DNA of 64,000 nt from Calidithermus chliarophilus DSM 9957 (GCF_000430045.1 NZ_KE387027.1:824273-888272); one strand, 5' to 3'. Positions 1-9,014 are shown, counted from the stretch's first letter. Made by a program: numbers and translations. The notes: generated by a model from the letters alone, not told the origin.

Positions 1-191
1 CCCGCGAGGCCCAGGCCCGCGGCGCCGGCGAGCTCGAGGCCGCCCGCAAGCGCTTCGCCGCCGGCTCCATCGCCCAGCTCGCCCTCAAGCAGAGCGAGAT
101 CGCCAAGGCCGAGGCCGACCGCGGCGTGCTCGCCGCCCAGGTCGAGCTGTGGCAGGCGATCTACGGCCTGACGGTGGCGGGGAACGGGTAG
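1..191 (+). CDS. TolC-family outer membrane efflux protein, C-terminal end (partial)
   Basis: Open from the window edge (frame starts at base 3) to a TAG at 189-191, giving 62 C-terminal residues. The pattern R-K-R-F-A-A-G-S followed by a helix ending in L-W-Q-A-I-Y-G-L-T is typical of the last coiled-coil helices of TolC/OprM outer-membrane channel proteins. These form the exit duct of tripartite exporters. The next genes encode a periplasmic adaptor and a MacB-type ATPase and permease, so this is probably the outer-membrane part of the same exporter. The N-terminal part lies outside the window, so the subfamily cannot be told. Confidence 0.8.
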   Translation, partial: REAQARGAGELEAARKRFAAGSIAQLALKQSEIAKAEADRGVLAAQVELWQAIYGLTVAGNG

Positions 192-245
192 AAGATGGCT
201 TGTGGCTGTAGGGCATTTCCCATGCGCCACGGGCCCGAAGATTGC

Positions 246-268
246 GCTGAAGGCTGAAGGCTGACAGC
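246..268 (+). repeat. short heptamer run (GCTGAAG type)
   Basis: Two GCTGAAG units and one GCTGACA unit in tandem, directly before the adaptor gene. Smallest member of the heptamer-array family found throughout the window. Confidence 0.6.
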
Positions 269-282
269 CCCATAGGAGAAAC

Positions 283-1482
283 ATGCGACGCTGGATTTGG
301 ATCGTGCTGATTCTGCTCTCGGGCGGGCTCACCCTTTGGGGGTTGCTCCGGCCCCAGGGGGAGCGAGGGCTCGCGGTGAGTGTGGTGCGCGCCGAGCAGG
401 GGGAGTTCGTGCGGGAGGTGCGGGCCAGCGGCTCGGTGGAGGCCCGGCTTTACGCCCTGACCTTCCCGCGCCCGGGCCGGGTGGCCGAGGTGCGGGTCAA
501 GGAGGGGCAGGCGGTGAAGGCCGGCCAGGTGCTGGCCGTGCTCGAGACCGCCGACGACCGCGAGAAGCTGCGGGCCAGCCGCGAGAGCCTGGCCGCCTTG
601 CAGAGCCGGGTGCAGGCCCAGGAGGCCGACTACCGCTCCAACAGCGCCAAGCTGCAGACCCAGCTTGCCGAGGCCCGGCGCAACCTCGAGCTCGCCGAGC
701 GCCTGCTGGCCCTGGGCAGCGCGGCCCCCAACGAGGTGGCCCAACTGCGCCGCCAGGTGGCCGACCTCGAGGCCCAGCTCGCCAGCCTGGCCCAGGGCAA
801 CCGCAGCAGCCTGGCCGAGCTCCAGGCCCAGCTCGCCGCTCGGCGCTCGGAGATCGCCGCGCTCGAGCGCGCCCTGGCCCAGGCCGAGCTGCGCTCGCCG
901 GTGAACGGGACGGTCTCGAGCGTGGGCTACCTAGCGGGCGTGGACACCGGCACCAACGCCGTCCGGGTGGTGGAGGCCGGCAGCCTGCGGGTGCAGGCCC
1001 GCCTGGCCGAGGCCGACGTGGGCACGGTGCGGCCCGGCCAGCCCGTCCGGGTCGAGCTCGACGCGGCCCCCGGCGTGGGGCTGGAGGGCAAGGTCGAGCG
1101 CCTGGGCGTGCAGGCCGAGGTCGCGGGTAGCGGCGGCAGCGCGGTGCTACCGGTGTTCGTCCGCTTCCTCACCCCCCAGGCCGAGAAGCTGGCCCGGCCC
1201 GGCCTCACCGCCACCGCCCGCATCACCACCCTGCGCCTCCCTCAGGCGGTCAAGGTGCCGCTCGAGGTGCTCGTCGAGGAGGGGGGCCGGAGCTACGTGT
1301 GGCGGGTGGACGAGGCCACCAAGACCGCCCGGCGCCAGGCCGTGACCGTGCGAGCCCGCAACCTGACCCACGCCGCGGTGGAGGGGCTCGGGGCCGGCGC
1401 CCTGCTGGTCTCGCTGCCGCCCGAGGCCCTCGAGGACGGCCAGAAGCTCAGCTACCGCCTGCCCGGGCCGGGCGAGGAGTGA
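283..1482 (+). CDS. HlyD/MacA-type periplasmic adaptor (membrane fusion) protein
   Basis: 399 residues. An N-terminal hydrophobic helix (about 5-21) anchors or exports the protein. A first half of a lipoyl-like domain follows (G-R-V-A-E-V-R-V-K-E-G near 60-70), then a long alpha-helical hairpin of about 110 residues rich in Ala, Leu, Glu and Gln. The second lipoyl half contains L-R-S-P-V-N-G-T-V, then beta-barrel and membrane-proximal domains. This is the usual layout of adaptors linking an inner-membrane pump to TolC. The start is the ATG at 283 after AGGAGA. It lies downstream of the TolC-like gene and just ahead of a MacB-type ATPase and permease, so the three probably form one exporter. 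The substrate cannot be read from the sequence. Confidence 0.9.
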   Translation: MRRWIWIVLILLSGGLTLWGLLRPQGERGLAVSVVRAEQGEFVREVRASGSVEARLYALTFPRPGRVAEVRVKEGQAVKAGQVLAVLETADDREKLRASRESLAALQSRVQAQEADYRSNSAKLQTQLAEARRNLELAERLLALGSAAPNEVAQLRRQVADLEAQLASLAQGNRSSLAELQAQLAARRSEIAALERALAQAELRSPVNGTVSSVGYLAGVDTGTNAVRVVEAGSLRVQARLAEADVGTVRPGQPVRVELDAAPGVGLEGKVERLGVQAEVAGSGGSAVLPVFVRFLTPQAEKLARPGLTATARITTLRLPQAVKVPLEVLVEEGGRSYVWRVDEATKTARRQAVTVRARNLTHAAVEGLGAGALLVSLPPEALEDGQKLSYRLPGPGEE

Positions 1483-1484
1483 CC

Positions 1485-2180
1485 GTGGCCGCAGTCGTGG
1501 AGATGCAGGGCATCACCAAGACTTACCGCTCGGGCAGCAGCGCCCGCACGGTGGAGGTCCACGCCCTGCGCGGGGTGGACCTGAGCATCGGGCAGGGGGA
1601 ATACGTGGCCTTGATGGGCCCCTCCGGCTCGGGCAAGAGCACGCTGATGCACATCATCGGGCTGCTCGACTCCCCCAGCGGAGGCAGCTACCGGCTGGGC
1701 GGGCAGCCGGTGGAGGGCCTGAGCGAGGCCGAGCTGGCGCGCATCCGCAACCAGCGGGTGGGCTTCGTGTTCCAGGCCTTCTTCCTGCTGCCCCGCCTCA
1801 CCGCGCTGCACAACGTCGCGCTGCCGCTGGTCTACCGGGGCGTGCCGAGCGCCGAGCGCCTGCGGCGGGCCAGGGCCGCCCTGGAGTCGGTGGGCCTGGG
1901 TGACCGGCTCGACCACCTCCCCTCCGAGCTCTCCGGCGGGCAGAAGCAGCGCGTCGCCATCGCGCGGGCGCTGGTGCAGGAGCCCGACCTCCTGCTCGCC
2001 GACGAGCCCACCGGCAACCTCGACTCGCGCTCGTCGGAGGAGATCCTCGAGCTCTTCGACCGGCTGCACCGCCAGGGCAAGACCATCGTGATGGTGACCC
2101 ACGAGCCCGACGTGGGGGCCCGCGCCCAGCGCATCGTGCGGCTGCGGGACGGCAAGATCGCCGAGGGAGGCGCGGCATGA
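1485..2180 (+). CDS. MacB/LolD-type ABC transporter ATP-binding protein
   Basis: 231 residues with Walker A G-P-S-G-S-G-K-S-T (45-53), signature L-S-G-G-Q (149-153) and Walker B L-L-L-A-D-E (169-174), the arrangement of the MacB/LolD/FtsE ATPase family that drives mechanotransmission exporters. The GTG at 1485 is chosen because GAGGAG ends 5 bases before it. A GTG at 1479 or the ATG at 1503 are alternatives. The gene abuts the adaptor gene and overlaps the permease start by four bases (ATGA), so it is translationally coupled. It energises the permease encoded next. Confidence 0.92.
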   Translation: MAAVVEMQGITKTYRSGSSARTVEVHALRGVDLSIGQGEYVALMGPSGSGKSTLMHIIGLLDSPSGGSYRLGGQPVEGLSEAELARIRNQRVGFVFQAFFLLPRLTALHNVALPLVYRGVPSAERLRRARAALESVGLGDRLDHLPSELSGGQKQRVAIARALVQEPDLLLADEPTGNLDSRSSEEILELFDRLHRQGKTIVMVTHEPDVGARAQRIVRLRDGKIAEGGAA

Positions 2181-3388
2181 ACCCGCTCGAGAACTTCCGC
2201 ATGGCCTTCGAGTCGCTGTGGGGCAACAAGCTGCGCAGCTTCCTGGCCTTGCTGGGCATCGTGATCGGGGTCTTCGCGGTGACGGCCATGATCAGCCTGG
2301 GGCAGATGGCCTCGGCCGGCATCACCCAGGACCTCGAGGCCATCGCCGGGCGCAGCATCTTCGTCCAGCCCAACTTCAACGAGGGCCAGACCTCCGACAC
2401 CGCCCCCATCCGCGACGAGGACGTGGCCGCCTTGCAGGTGCTGCCGGTCAAGGTGCTGCCCCAGCTCTTCACCAACGCCCAGTACGAGAGCAAGCCCGGC
2501 GAGCGCCGCTCGATCACCCTGCAGGGCACCCCCGGCGACTTGCCCGGCCTCGACCCCACCAACAAGATCGCCCGCGGCCGCTACTTCACCCAGGCCGAGG
2601 CCCGGGGCGGGCTGGCGGTCGCGGTGCTCTCCGACCGCGCGGCCAAGGACCTCTTCCCCAACCGCGACCCCGTCGGCCAGGTGGCCCGGCTCTACTACCC
2701 CAGCGGGGGCCGCCTCGAGCTCACCGTGGTGGGGGTGCTCGAGCCCCCCAGCGGCCTCTTCGGCGGACTCTCCTCCAGCGCCACCGTCTACGCGCCCATC
2801 CCCCTCATCTGGAGCACCTCGCCCTTCACCCGCAAGGGCCAGTACGACTTCCTGGTGCTCTCCCTCGACAAGGGCGCCGACGCCCAGCAGGTCTCGAAGC
2901 AGGTGCGCCGCATCTTCGAGGCCCGCTACGGCAAGGGCAAGTTCTCCATCCAGTCCACCGAGAGCTTCCAGGACACCCTGCGCAGCATCACCGTCATCCT
3001 GCAGGCGCTCCTGGGCGCCATCGCGGGCCTGAGCCTGCTGGTGGGGGGCATCGGGATCATGAACATCATGCTGGTCTCGGTCACGGAGCGCACCCGCGAG
3101 ATCGGGCTGAGAAAGGCCCTCGGGGCCACGGCGGGCCTGGTGCGCCAGCAGTTCCTCATCGAGGCGGTGGTGCTCACCCTGGTGGGGGGTGTCCTGGGCG
3201 TGGCCCTGGCGGCCGGGCTGCTGGTGCTCATCACCGCCACGGTGCCCTTTTTCAAGGTCTTCATCCTCAGCCCCACCACCATCCTGCTCTCCCTGGCGGT
3301 GAGCGCCCTCATCGGCCTGTTCTTCGGGGTGTGGCCGGCGGCGCGGGCGGCGGCGTTGGACCCGATCGAGGCGTTGCGGTACGAGTAG
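2177..3388 (+). CDS. MacB-type ABC transporter permease
   Basis: 403 residues. One transmembrane helix near the N-terminus (A-L-L-G-I-V-I-G-V-F-A-V-T), a periplasmic domain of about 220 residues (MacB_PCD type), then three helices of the FtsX domain. The first of these contains G-G-I-G-I-M-N-I-M-L-V-S-V-T-E-R-T-R-E-I-G, the family's most conserved segment. Such permeases do not translocate substrate through the membrane. They drive transport or extraction in the periplasm through the adaptor and TolC. The start overlaps the ATPase stop (ATGA). Export of an antibiotic, peptide or lipid is plausible, but the substrate is unknown. Confidence 0.92.
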   Translation: MNPLENFRMAFESLWGNKLRSFLALLGIVIGVFAVTAMISLGQMASAGITQDLEAIAGRSIFVQPNFNEGQTSDTAPIRDEDVAALQVLPVKVLPQLFTNAQYESKPGERRSITLQGTPGDLPGLDPTNKIARGRYFTQAEARGGLAVAVLSDRAAKDLFPNRDPVGQVARLYYPSGGRLELTVVGVLEPPSGLFGGLSSSATVYAPIPLIWSTSPFTRKGQYDFLVLSLDKGADAQQVSKQVRRIFEARYGKGKFSIQSTESFQDTLRSITVILQALLGAIAGLSLLVGGIGIMNIMLVSVTERTREIGLRKALGATAGLVRQQFLIEAVVLTLVGGVLGVALAAGLLVLITATVPFFKVFILSPTTILLSLAVSALIGLFFGVWPAARAAALDPIEALRYE

Positions 3389-3394
3389 TCACGC

Positions 3395-3549
3395 GGGTTG
3401 TGCGCCGTACGTCATACGCCGAACGCCGATAGCCCATAGCTGAACGCAAAACGCTAAGCGCGGGTCGTACGTCTGATGCGGGTCGTACGTCCTACGTCGT
3501 ACGCGAGACGCAAGACGCAAGACGCCTTGGCCCTCGACCCTCGACCCTT
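3395..3549 (+). repeat. heptamer array, forward orientation, between convergent genes
   Basis: Seven-base periodic DNA after the MacB gene. Units such as GTACGTC, ATACGCC, GAACGCC, GATAGCC and CATAGCT follow one another in phase. They are followed by TACGTC-type and GCAAGAC-type units and a CCCTCGA doublet. No open reading frame or promoter is apparent inside it. Confidence 0.75.
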
Positions 3550-3558
3550 AGACGAGCC

Positions 3559-4068
3559 TTAGAGCTTTCCCACTAGCTTTGTGATCGTGCAGGTGCTGCT
3601 CAGTGGGGCGCGGGCCAGGGCGGCGGAGGTGGCTTCGGCGCTGCCGTAGGCGCTGAAGCCTTCCCAGACTTCGGGCGTGTTGGTGGGCGTGGCGCGGCAG
3701 ACGACCCGCTGGCCGTCGGGGAAGAAGACGGTCACGCTGAAGACCGGGCCGCTCGAGGTGATGCTGTGGACGAGGGCGGCCGGGAGCTTGCCGGTGGGCA
3801 CCTCGGCGGTGGCGCTGGCGGAGCGGAGGGTGCTGCTGCTGAGCCCCTCGGCGCCGACTTCGATGATGAAGAAGTCCTGGGGGGCGTTGCTGCCCTTGAG
3901 CTGCACCTTCCACATCTCGCCGCGCTTGAGCTCGAGCGCCGGGCGCGGGGCGGGCTGTCCGGCCGTCGGAGGGGTGGTGCTGGGGGCGGGGTCGCGGTTG
4001 CTTTCCATGGGCATGCAGGCGGTCAGACCGAGAACGAATGCGCTGAGGAGGAATGGGATTCGCCTCAT
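3559..4068 (-). CDS. predicted lipoprotein, unknown function
   Basis: 169 residues from the ATG at 4068. The N-terminus M-R-R-I-P-F-L-L-S-A-F-V-L-G-L-T-A-C is a lipoprotein signal with lipobox L-T-A-C, so the mature protein should be attached to a membrane. A Pro/Thr-rich linker follows, then a beta-rich domain of about 120 residues with no family I recognise. It contains E-L-K-R-G-E-M-W-K-V-Q-L and a pair of cysteines (V-V-C-R-A and S-S-T-C-T). A TGTAAT hexamer lies 6 bases before the ATG and no Shine-Dalgarno is seen, so the mRNA may be leaderless. A longer in-frame start at 4122 would put the signal peptide inside the protein and is rejected. The gene is convergent with the exporter operon. 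Confidence 0.75.
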   Translation of the reverse strand: MRRIPFLLSAFVLGLTACMPMESNRDPAPSTTPPTAGQPAPRPALELKRGEMWKVQLKGSNAPQDFFIIEVGAEGLSSSTLRSASATAEVPTGKLPAALVHSITSSGPVFSVTVFFPDGQRVVCRATPTNTPEVWEGFSAYGSAEATSAALARAPLSSTCTITKLVGKL

Positions 4069-4121
4069 GTTCCCATTACAACCGAAACTCATGAGGAGCG
4101 AAAGGGGTTCCGCCTCACCCA

Positions 4122-5039
4122 TCAGGCGCCGGCCTGCTCGAGCCGCCGCATCTCGGCCTCGCTCAGGCGCAGGTGCAGGGCGCCCGCGTTGGAACGGGCC
4201 TGGGCCGCCGTCTTAGCGCCGGGGATGGGCAGGGTGCCTTTCTGGACGCACCAGCGGATGGCCACCTGCGCGGGCGTGGCCTGGTGGGCCTGGGCCACCT
4301 CGCGCAAAGCCTCGAGCAGGCCGGGGATCTTGCCCTCGCTCAGGCGGTACTTGCGGCCGCGCATGGGGCCGGTGGGCGGGTTCTGCGGGCTGTACTTGTC
4401 GGTGAGCCAGCCCATGGCGAGCGGGCTGTAGGCCATCAGCACGACGCCTTCGCGGCGCATGGCCTCGAGCAGCCCGTCGCGCTCGGGCTTGCGCTCGAGC
4501 AGGCTGTACTCCACCTGGTTGGCGGCCAGCTTCACGCCATGACGGGCCAGGGTTCGCACCACCCGCTCCATCTGGGGGAGGTCGCAGTTGGAGACGCCTA
4601 CCGCTCGGGTCAGGCCGAGCTCGTAGGCCTCGGCCAGCGCCTCGGCCCACTGCTCGAGCGGGACCGGGGGCCAGGGCCAGTGCAGCAGGTAGAGGTCGAG
4701 CCGGGGAAGCTCGAGCCGCCTCAAGCTCGCCCTCAGCGCCGCGATCAGGCTCTTACGGCTAAAGCGCCAGGGGAAGGGGAAGCACTTGCTCACCACCAGC
4801 GGCCTTTGCCCCGACTCGCGGATAAAACGCCCCAGCAATCGCTCGCTCTTGCCCATGCCGTACACCTCGGCGGTGTCGTAGAGCCTGACCCCCGCCGCCA
4901 GCGACTCCCCGAAGGCGGCCTCGAGGTCGCCGTCCTTGTACCCTTTGCCGTAGTCCCAGAACAGCCTGTCCCCCCACTGCCAGGTACCCAGCCCAAGCGG
5001 GGGGACGGGCTCGAGGCCCGGAATCTGAATGGTTTCCAC
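4122..5039 (-). CDS. aldo/keto reductase
   Basis: 305 residues with the (beta/alpha)8 aldo-keto reductase signature. P-P-L-G-L-G-T-W-Q-W-G is near the N-terminus. The catalytic Asp-Tyr-Lys-His set is recognisable as Y-D-T-A-E-V-Y-G-M-G-K-S-E, then L-V-V-S-K-C, then Y-L-L-H-W-P. The NADPH-binding end contains P-I-P-G-A-K-T-A-A-Q. It probably reduces aldehydes or ketones with NADPH; the substrate is unknown. The start is the GTG at 5039, which gives the normal family N-terminus; upstream in-frame sequence is repeat DNA. TACGCT lies 7 bases before the GTG, consistent with a leaderless transcript. Confidence 0.92.
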   Translation of the reverse strand: METIQIPGLEPVPPLGLGTWQWGDRLFWDYGKGYKDGDLEAAFGESLAAGVRLYDTAEVYGMGKSERLLGRFIRESGQRPLVVSKCFPFPWRFSRKSLIAALRASLRRLELPRLDLYLLHWPWPPVPLEQWAEALAEAYELGLTRAVGVSNCDLPQMERVVRTLARHGVKLAANQVEYSLLERKPERDGLLEAMRREGVVLMAYSPLAMGWLTDKYSPQNPPTGPMRGRKYRLSEGKIPGLLEALREVAQAHQATPAQVAIRWCVQKGTLPIPGAKTAAQARSNAGALHLRLSEAEMRRLEQAGA

Positions 5040-5046
5040 GAGCTCT

Positions 5047-5052
5047 AGCGTA
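5047..5052 (-). promoter_or_regulatory. -10 box (TACGCT), leaderless promoter of aldo/keto reductase
   Basis: TACGCT on the minus strand, 7 bases before the GTG at 5039. Fits the TANNNT spacing rule seen at many genes here. Confidence 0.5.
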
Positions 5053-5100
5053 TTGGATGGGAGGGATGCCGGGTGTTGTGCAGGGTACGGGGAGGGAGGT

Positions 5101-5262
5101 TTGCGGCTCGTGGCTCGTAGTGAAAAGACATCCCATCCTGGCCCGCCCCGCTGCCGTCGAGGGTCGGGGGCCGGGGCCCAGGCGTCCGGCGTTTTGCGTA
5201 GGACGTAGGACGTACGATGTACGACCCGCATTGAGCGTTCGGCTATCGGCGTTCAGCGTTCG
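5101..5262 (-). repeat. heptamer array, reverse orientation
   Basis: Reads in plus-strand order GGCTCGT doublet, TCGAGGG-type, GCGTTTTGCG, then TAGGACGTAGGACG and GGCTATCGGCG-type units, the mirror image of the arrays at 9015 and 16059. Occupies the gap between the LonC gene end and the aldo/keto reductase start. Confidence 0.7.
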
Positions 5263-5269
5263 GCTGTCT

Positions 5270-7435
5270 CTACTCATGCCCCTCGTTCTCCCCGTTCTCG
5301 AGCTCGCGGAAGCGCTCCAGGTTCTGCCGCACCTTCTCGTGCACCCCGCCGAAGCCCTCGGCCCGCTTGCCGGTGAGGAGTTCGATGGCCTCGTCCACGG
5401 TCTCGACGGCGTAGACGTGGAAGCGCCCGTCGCGGACGGCCTCGAGCACCTCGCCGCTGAGGGTGAGGTTGATCAGGTTGCTCCTGGGCACCACCACGCC
5501 CTGGTTGCCGGTGAGCCCCTGGGCCTGGCAGAGGCGGAAGAAGCCCTCGACCTTGGCGGCCACCCCGCCCACCGCCAGCACCTGGCCGGTCTGGTCCACC
5601 GCCCCCGTCACGCCCAGGTCCTGCCGCAGCGGCACCTCCCCGATGGCCGAGAGGATCGCCAGCAACTCGGCCAGCCCGGCCGAGTCGCCGTCGATGGAGA
5701 CGTAGTTCTGCTCGAAGACCAGGCTCACGGTGGCCGCCCACGAGCCTGCCTCGGCGTAGTGGCCGCGCAGGTAGCCGCTGAGCGCGAGCACCGCCTTGTG
5801 GAAGATGTGGCCGCCCAGCCCGGCCTCGCGGTCGATGGAGAGCACGCCGTCGCGCCCGGGGGCGGCCCGGGCGGTGAGGCGGGAGGGGCGGCCCCAGGGC
5901 GGGTCGGTCTCGAGCACCACCAGCGCGTTGACCTGCCCCACGGCCTTGCCGTCGAGCCGGAAGCTCCAGGTGCCCTCCTGCACCGCCCGCACGAACTCCT
6001 CCTCGGAGTAGAAGGCCCGCTCGTCGCGGGCGCGGATGGCCCGCTCGACGTCGTGCGCGGTGAGCGGGCCCTCGGCCAGCACGGCGGCCTCCTCGGCCAG
6101 GGCCCGCAACTCGACCAGCCGCGCGTCGAAGCGGTCGCGCTGCTCGGCCATGCGGCGGCCCTCGTCCCACAGCCGGGCCAGCCCGCCCTCGGTGAGCGCA
6201 AAGCCCTGCTGGCCCAGCCAGCCGCCGAAGGCCCAGTAGTGCTCGGGCGTGGCGATGAGGGTGGGGGAGAACTCCGCGCGGATGCGGAAGAGCTCGCTGA
6301 AGGCGGGGTCGTGCTCGAGCGGCTCGAAGGCCTCGTGGCTGCCGACCAGCACGACCTGCACCTGCACCGGGAAGGGCTCGACCTCGAGCCCGCCCGGCCC
6401 GTCGGCCTCGGTGACGGGCTCCACCTGCCCGTTGCGCAGCGCCCGCTTGAAGGCCTCCCAGGTGCCCTCGCGCACCAGGCTCGAGGCGTCGAGGATCAGG
6501 AAGCCGCCCTGCGCCTTGTGGATCGCGCCCGGCCGGATCAGCCCCACGTGGGTGCTGCGCACGCCGCGCTCGGTGTGGTGGTCGAGCCGCCCGAAGAGCC
6601 GGGGGGCGGTGGCGTAGGGCTCGAACACCACGGGCGGGGGGGAGCCGGTGCTGGAGGTGGTGAGCAGGTTGGGCCGCCAGGGCGTGGGGTCGAAGGCCTC
6701 CGCGGTCTCGGCGGCGCGGGCCAGCCGGTCGCGCAGGGCCTCGAGGTAGGGGCGGGCCTGGGGGAAACGCCGCATCAGCGGCTCCACCCGGTTGTTCAGG
6801 TAGTGGCTCGCCCACTCCCGCCGCAGCCGGCGCAGGGCCTGGGCGGCCTCGGCCGAGAGGGCCAGGTTGTGCAGCGTCACCTCCTCGAGGCGCGCCGCGA
6901 GCTCGGTGGGGATGCTGGCCTGGCCGTTGAGCTCGACGCCCTCCTCGCTGGTGAGCAAGTTGAACCCGGCCGCCCGGGCCTCCTGGCGCAACTGCTCGAC
7001 CTGAGCCTCCTGCTGCTCGCGAAAGTGGGCCTCCAGCCGGGATTTTTCGCGCAGGAAGGCCCCCTGGCGGAAGAGCGCCTCGAGCCGCGCGGCCTCGTCC
7101 AGCAGGCTCTCGACACCCTCGGCCAGCTCGTTCTCCTTGCCGCTGGGCAGGGTGAGCACGGCGGCCCGGCGTTCGGAGAGGGGCACGTAGAGCAGGTCGG
7201 GCGGTGTCTCCACGCGCTGCGCCCTCAGGTACTGCAAGAGCGCTTCGTGCTTGCCCAGGCTCGGCGGCCCCACGAGGTAGGCGTGAAAACCGCCCCTGAG
7301 GGCCATCTCGAGCGCGGCCCTCGCCCGCTCCTGCCCGAAGAAGGGCGGCGGCGGGGGAGACTCGGCCACGCGCTCAGGGTCGGTGGGGAAGGTACGCCAC
7401 TCGAGGCTCTGGTAAGGGAGTCGCAACGCCGACAC
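5270..7435 (-). CDS. lonC: LonC-type Lon-like protease with degenerate ATPase motifs
   Basis: 721 residues. The C-terminal third is an S16 Lon protease domain with the catalytic serine in D-G-D-S-A-G (Ser585) and the lysine in G-G-V-A-A-K (Lys628). The N-terminal region keeps the AAA+ outline, but Walker A reads G-P-P-S-L-G-K-H (56-63), lacking the Ser/Thr after Lys, and the Walker B-like segment L-I-L-D-A-S (313-318) lacks the catalytic Glu. A long coiled-coil insertion spans about 105-245. This fits the LonC group described from Meiothermus, which degrades unfolded proteins without ATP-driven unfolding. The GTG at 7435 is preceded by TAGACT at 7 bases, a leaderless arrangement. The gene is divergent from glgC across a heptamer array. 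Confidence 0.9.
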   Translation of the reverse strand: MSALRLPYQSLEWRTFPTDPERVAESPPPPPFFGQERARAALEMALRGGFHAYLVGPPSLGKHEALLQYLRAQRVETPPDLLYVPLSERRAAVLTLPSGKENELAEGVESLLDEAARLEALFRQGAFLREKSRLEAHFREQQEAQVEQLRQEARAAGFNLLTSEEGVELNGQASIPTELAARLEEVTLHNLALSAEAAQALRRLRREWASHYLNNRVEPLMRRFPQARPYLEALRDRLARAAETAEAFDPTPWRPNLLTTSSTGSPPPVVFEPYATAPRLFGRLDHHTERGVRSTHVGLIRPGAIHKAQGGFLILDASSLVREGTWEAFKRALRNGQVEPVTEADGPGGLEVEPFPVQVQVVLVGSHEAFEPLEHDPAFSELFRIRAEFSPTLIATPEHYWAFGGWLGQQGFALTEGGLARLWDEGRRMAEQRDRFDARLVELRALAEEAAVLAEGPLTAHDVERAIRARDERAFYSEEEFVRAVQEGTWSFRLDGKAVGQVNALVVLETDPPWGRPSRLTARAAPGRDGVLSIDREAGLGGHIFHKAVLALSGYLRGHYAEAGSWAATVSLVFEQNYVSIDGDSAGLAELLAILSAIGEVPLRQDLGVTGAVDQTGQVLAVGGVAAKVEGFFRLCQAQGLTGNQGVVVPRSNLINLTLSGEVLEAVRDGRFHVYAVETVDEAIELLTGKRAEGFGGVHEKVRQNLERFRELENGENEGHE

Positions 7436-7442
7436 GCAGGAA

Positions 7443-7448
7443 AGTCTA
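7443..7448 (-). promoter_or_regulatory. -10 box (TAGACT), leaderless promoter of lonC
   Basis: TAGACT on the minus strand, 7 bases before the GTG at 7435; no Shine-Dalgarno between them. Confidence 0.5.
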
Positions 7449-7665
7449 CTGTAGGTCGTGGGGCGGGAAAGCGTCGGTGGCCGGACGCGGGGCGCGGGTC
7501 GTACCGCAGGTCGTACGTTCTACGCCGAACGCCGAACGCCCTAGACCTTCGACGCCGGCGGGGAGGGGTAACCACGAGCCACGAGCTGACGGCTGACCGC
7601 TGACAGCTTCCCGCCGTCTACCACGGGCCACGAGCCACAGGCCACGGGCCTTCCCCCCACTACCC
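7449..7665 (+). repeat. heptamer array, forward orientation, between lonC and glgC
   Basis: The 308-base gap between lonC and glgC is mostly this array: TACGTTC and CGAACGC units, a CTTCGAC unit, a GGCGGGGAGGGG block, then CCACGAG, CTGACGG and CCACGGG units. The last 80 bases before glgC are ordinary DNA with a TATGCT hexamer at 7719 and a strong AAAGGAGG ribosome site. Confidence 0.7.
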
Positions 7666-7743
7666 CCTTCCCGCAGATTTTCCATTCCCTAAGACGCATT
7701 CGGATGACCGTTTTCCGTTATGCTATTCAAAAAAGGAGGCTGA

Positions 7744-9006
7744 ATGAGCGCTAAGTTGAAGGTCCTGGGAATGATCCTGGCCGGGGGGCAGGGCTCTCGC
7801 CTATTTCCGCTCACGGCTAAGCGGGCCAAGCCGGCGGTCCCCTTCGGCTCGAGGTACCGCATCATCGATTTCGTGCTCAACAACTTCGTCAACTCGGGGA
7901 TCTACGGCATTTACGTGCTGACGCAGTTCAAGGCGCAGTCGCTCACCGAGCACATCCAGCGGCACTGGCGCTTCGGCGGCTTCCTCGACGACCACTTCAT
8001 CATCCTGGTCCCGGCCCAGATGTACCGCTACGAGGAGCTGGGGCCGGTGTGGTACCGCGGCACCGCCGACGCCATCTATCAGAACCTGCACCTGGTCAAC
8101 AACAACAAGCCCGAGTGTGTGGCGATCTTCGGCGGCGACCACATCTTCAAGATGAACGTCGCGCACATGGTCGAGTACCACAACGACACCCGCGCCGACC
8201 TGACCATCGCGGCCTACCCCGTGCCGGTGGCCGAGGCCAGCCGTTTCGGCGTGCTGCAGGTAGACGACCAGTGGCGGCTGGTGGGTTTCCAGGAGAAGCC
8301 CAAGGACCCCACCCCCATCCCCGGCCGCCCCGACTGGGCCCTGGCGAGCATGGGCAACTACGTCTTCCGCACCGAGGCGCTGCTCGAGCTGCTCGAGTAC
8401 GACTCCCGCGACACCGCCTCCTCCCACGACTTCGGCAAGGACGTCATCCCCCACGCCCTCAAGGAGGGCTACCGCATCCAGGTCTACGACTTCAAGCGCA
8501 ACCCCATCCCCGGCCAGGACGGCCCCAACACCTACTGGCGCGACGTGGGGACGCTGGACGCCTACTTCGAAGCCAGCATGGACCTCATCCAGGTCACCCC
8601 GGAGTTCGACCTCTTCAACCCCGAGTGGCCCCTGCGTACCGCCAACTACTTCAGCCCCCCGGCCAAGTTCGTCCACGAGGCGGGCAACCGCATCGGGCAG
8701 TCCTTCAACAGCCTGATCGCGGGGGGCTGCATCATCTCGGGGGCCACTGTGCGCGAGTCGGTGCTCTCCAGGCGCGTGCGCATCAACTCCTACAGCCTCG
8801 TCGAGCGCAGCGTGATCTTCGACGAGGTGGAGATCGGGCGCAACGTCAAGATCCGCAACGCCATCATCGACAAGAACGTGAAGATCCCCCCCGGCACCGA
8901 GATCGGCTACGACCTCGAGGCCGACCGCGCCCGCGGCTTCACCGTCACGGCCTCGGGCATCGTGGTGGTGTCGAAGAGTTTCCGGTTCACCCCGGCGCTG
9001 GTCTGA
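7744..9006 (+). CDS. glgC: glucose-1-phosphate adenylyltransferase (ADP-glucose pyrophosphorylase)
   Basis: 420 residues, the normal length. It makes ADP-glucose from ATP and glucose-1-phosphate, the committed step of bacterial glycogen synthesis. The nucleotide-binding loop [11 protein letters not shown] is at 14-24, followed by K-P-A-V-P-F-G. The sugar-phosphate region contains F-Q-E-K-P. A C-terminal left-handed beta-helix is indicated by hexapeptide-like repeats ([12 protein letters not shown] and onward). The ATG at 7744 follows AAAGGAGG. No other glycogen gene is adjacent, so it may be expressed alone. The enzyme is usually allosterically controlled by glycolytic intermediates; nothing here shows which. 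Confidence 0.96.
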   Translation: MSAKLKVLGMILAGGQGSRLFPLTAKRAKPAVPFGSRYRIIDFVLNNFVNSGIYGIYVLTQFKAQSLTEHIQRHWRFGGFLDDHFIILVPAQMYRYEELGPVWYRGTADAIYQNLHLVNNNKPECVAIFGGDHIFKMNVAHMVEYHNDTRADLTIAAYPVPVAEASRFGVLQVDDQWRLVGFQEKPKDPTPIPGRPDWALASMGNYVFRTEALLELLEYDSRDTASSHDFGKDVIPHALKEGYRIQVYDFKRNPIPGQDGPNTYWRDVGTLDAYFEASMDLIQVTPEFDLFNPEWPLRTANYFSPPAKFVHEAGNRIGQSFNSLIAGGCIISGATVRESVLSRRVRINSYSLVERSVIFDEVEIGRNVKIRNAIIDKNVKIPPGTEIGYDLEADRARGFTVTASGIVVVSKSFRFTPALV

Positions 9007-9014
9007 TCGGGTGG

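Noticed and set aside
5057-7603. 848-codon open frame on the plus strand opposite lonC
   Set aside because: It lacks any domain pattern, is rich in Gly/Pro/His/Leu, and is antisense to a clear protease gene. Long antisense frames are expected in such GC-rich DNA.
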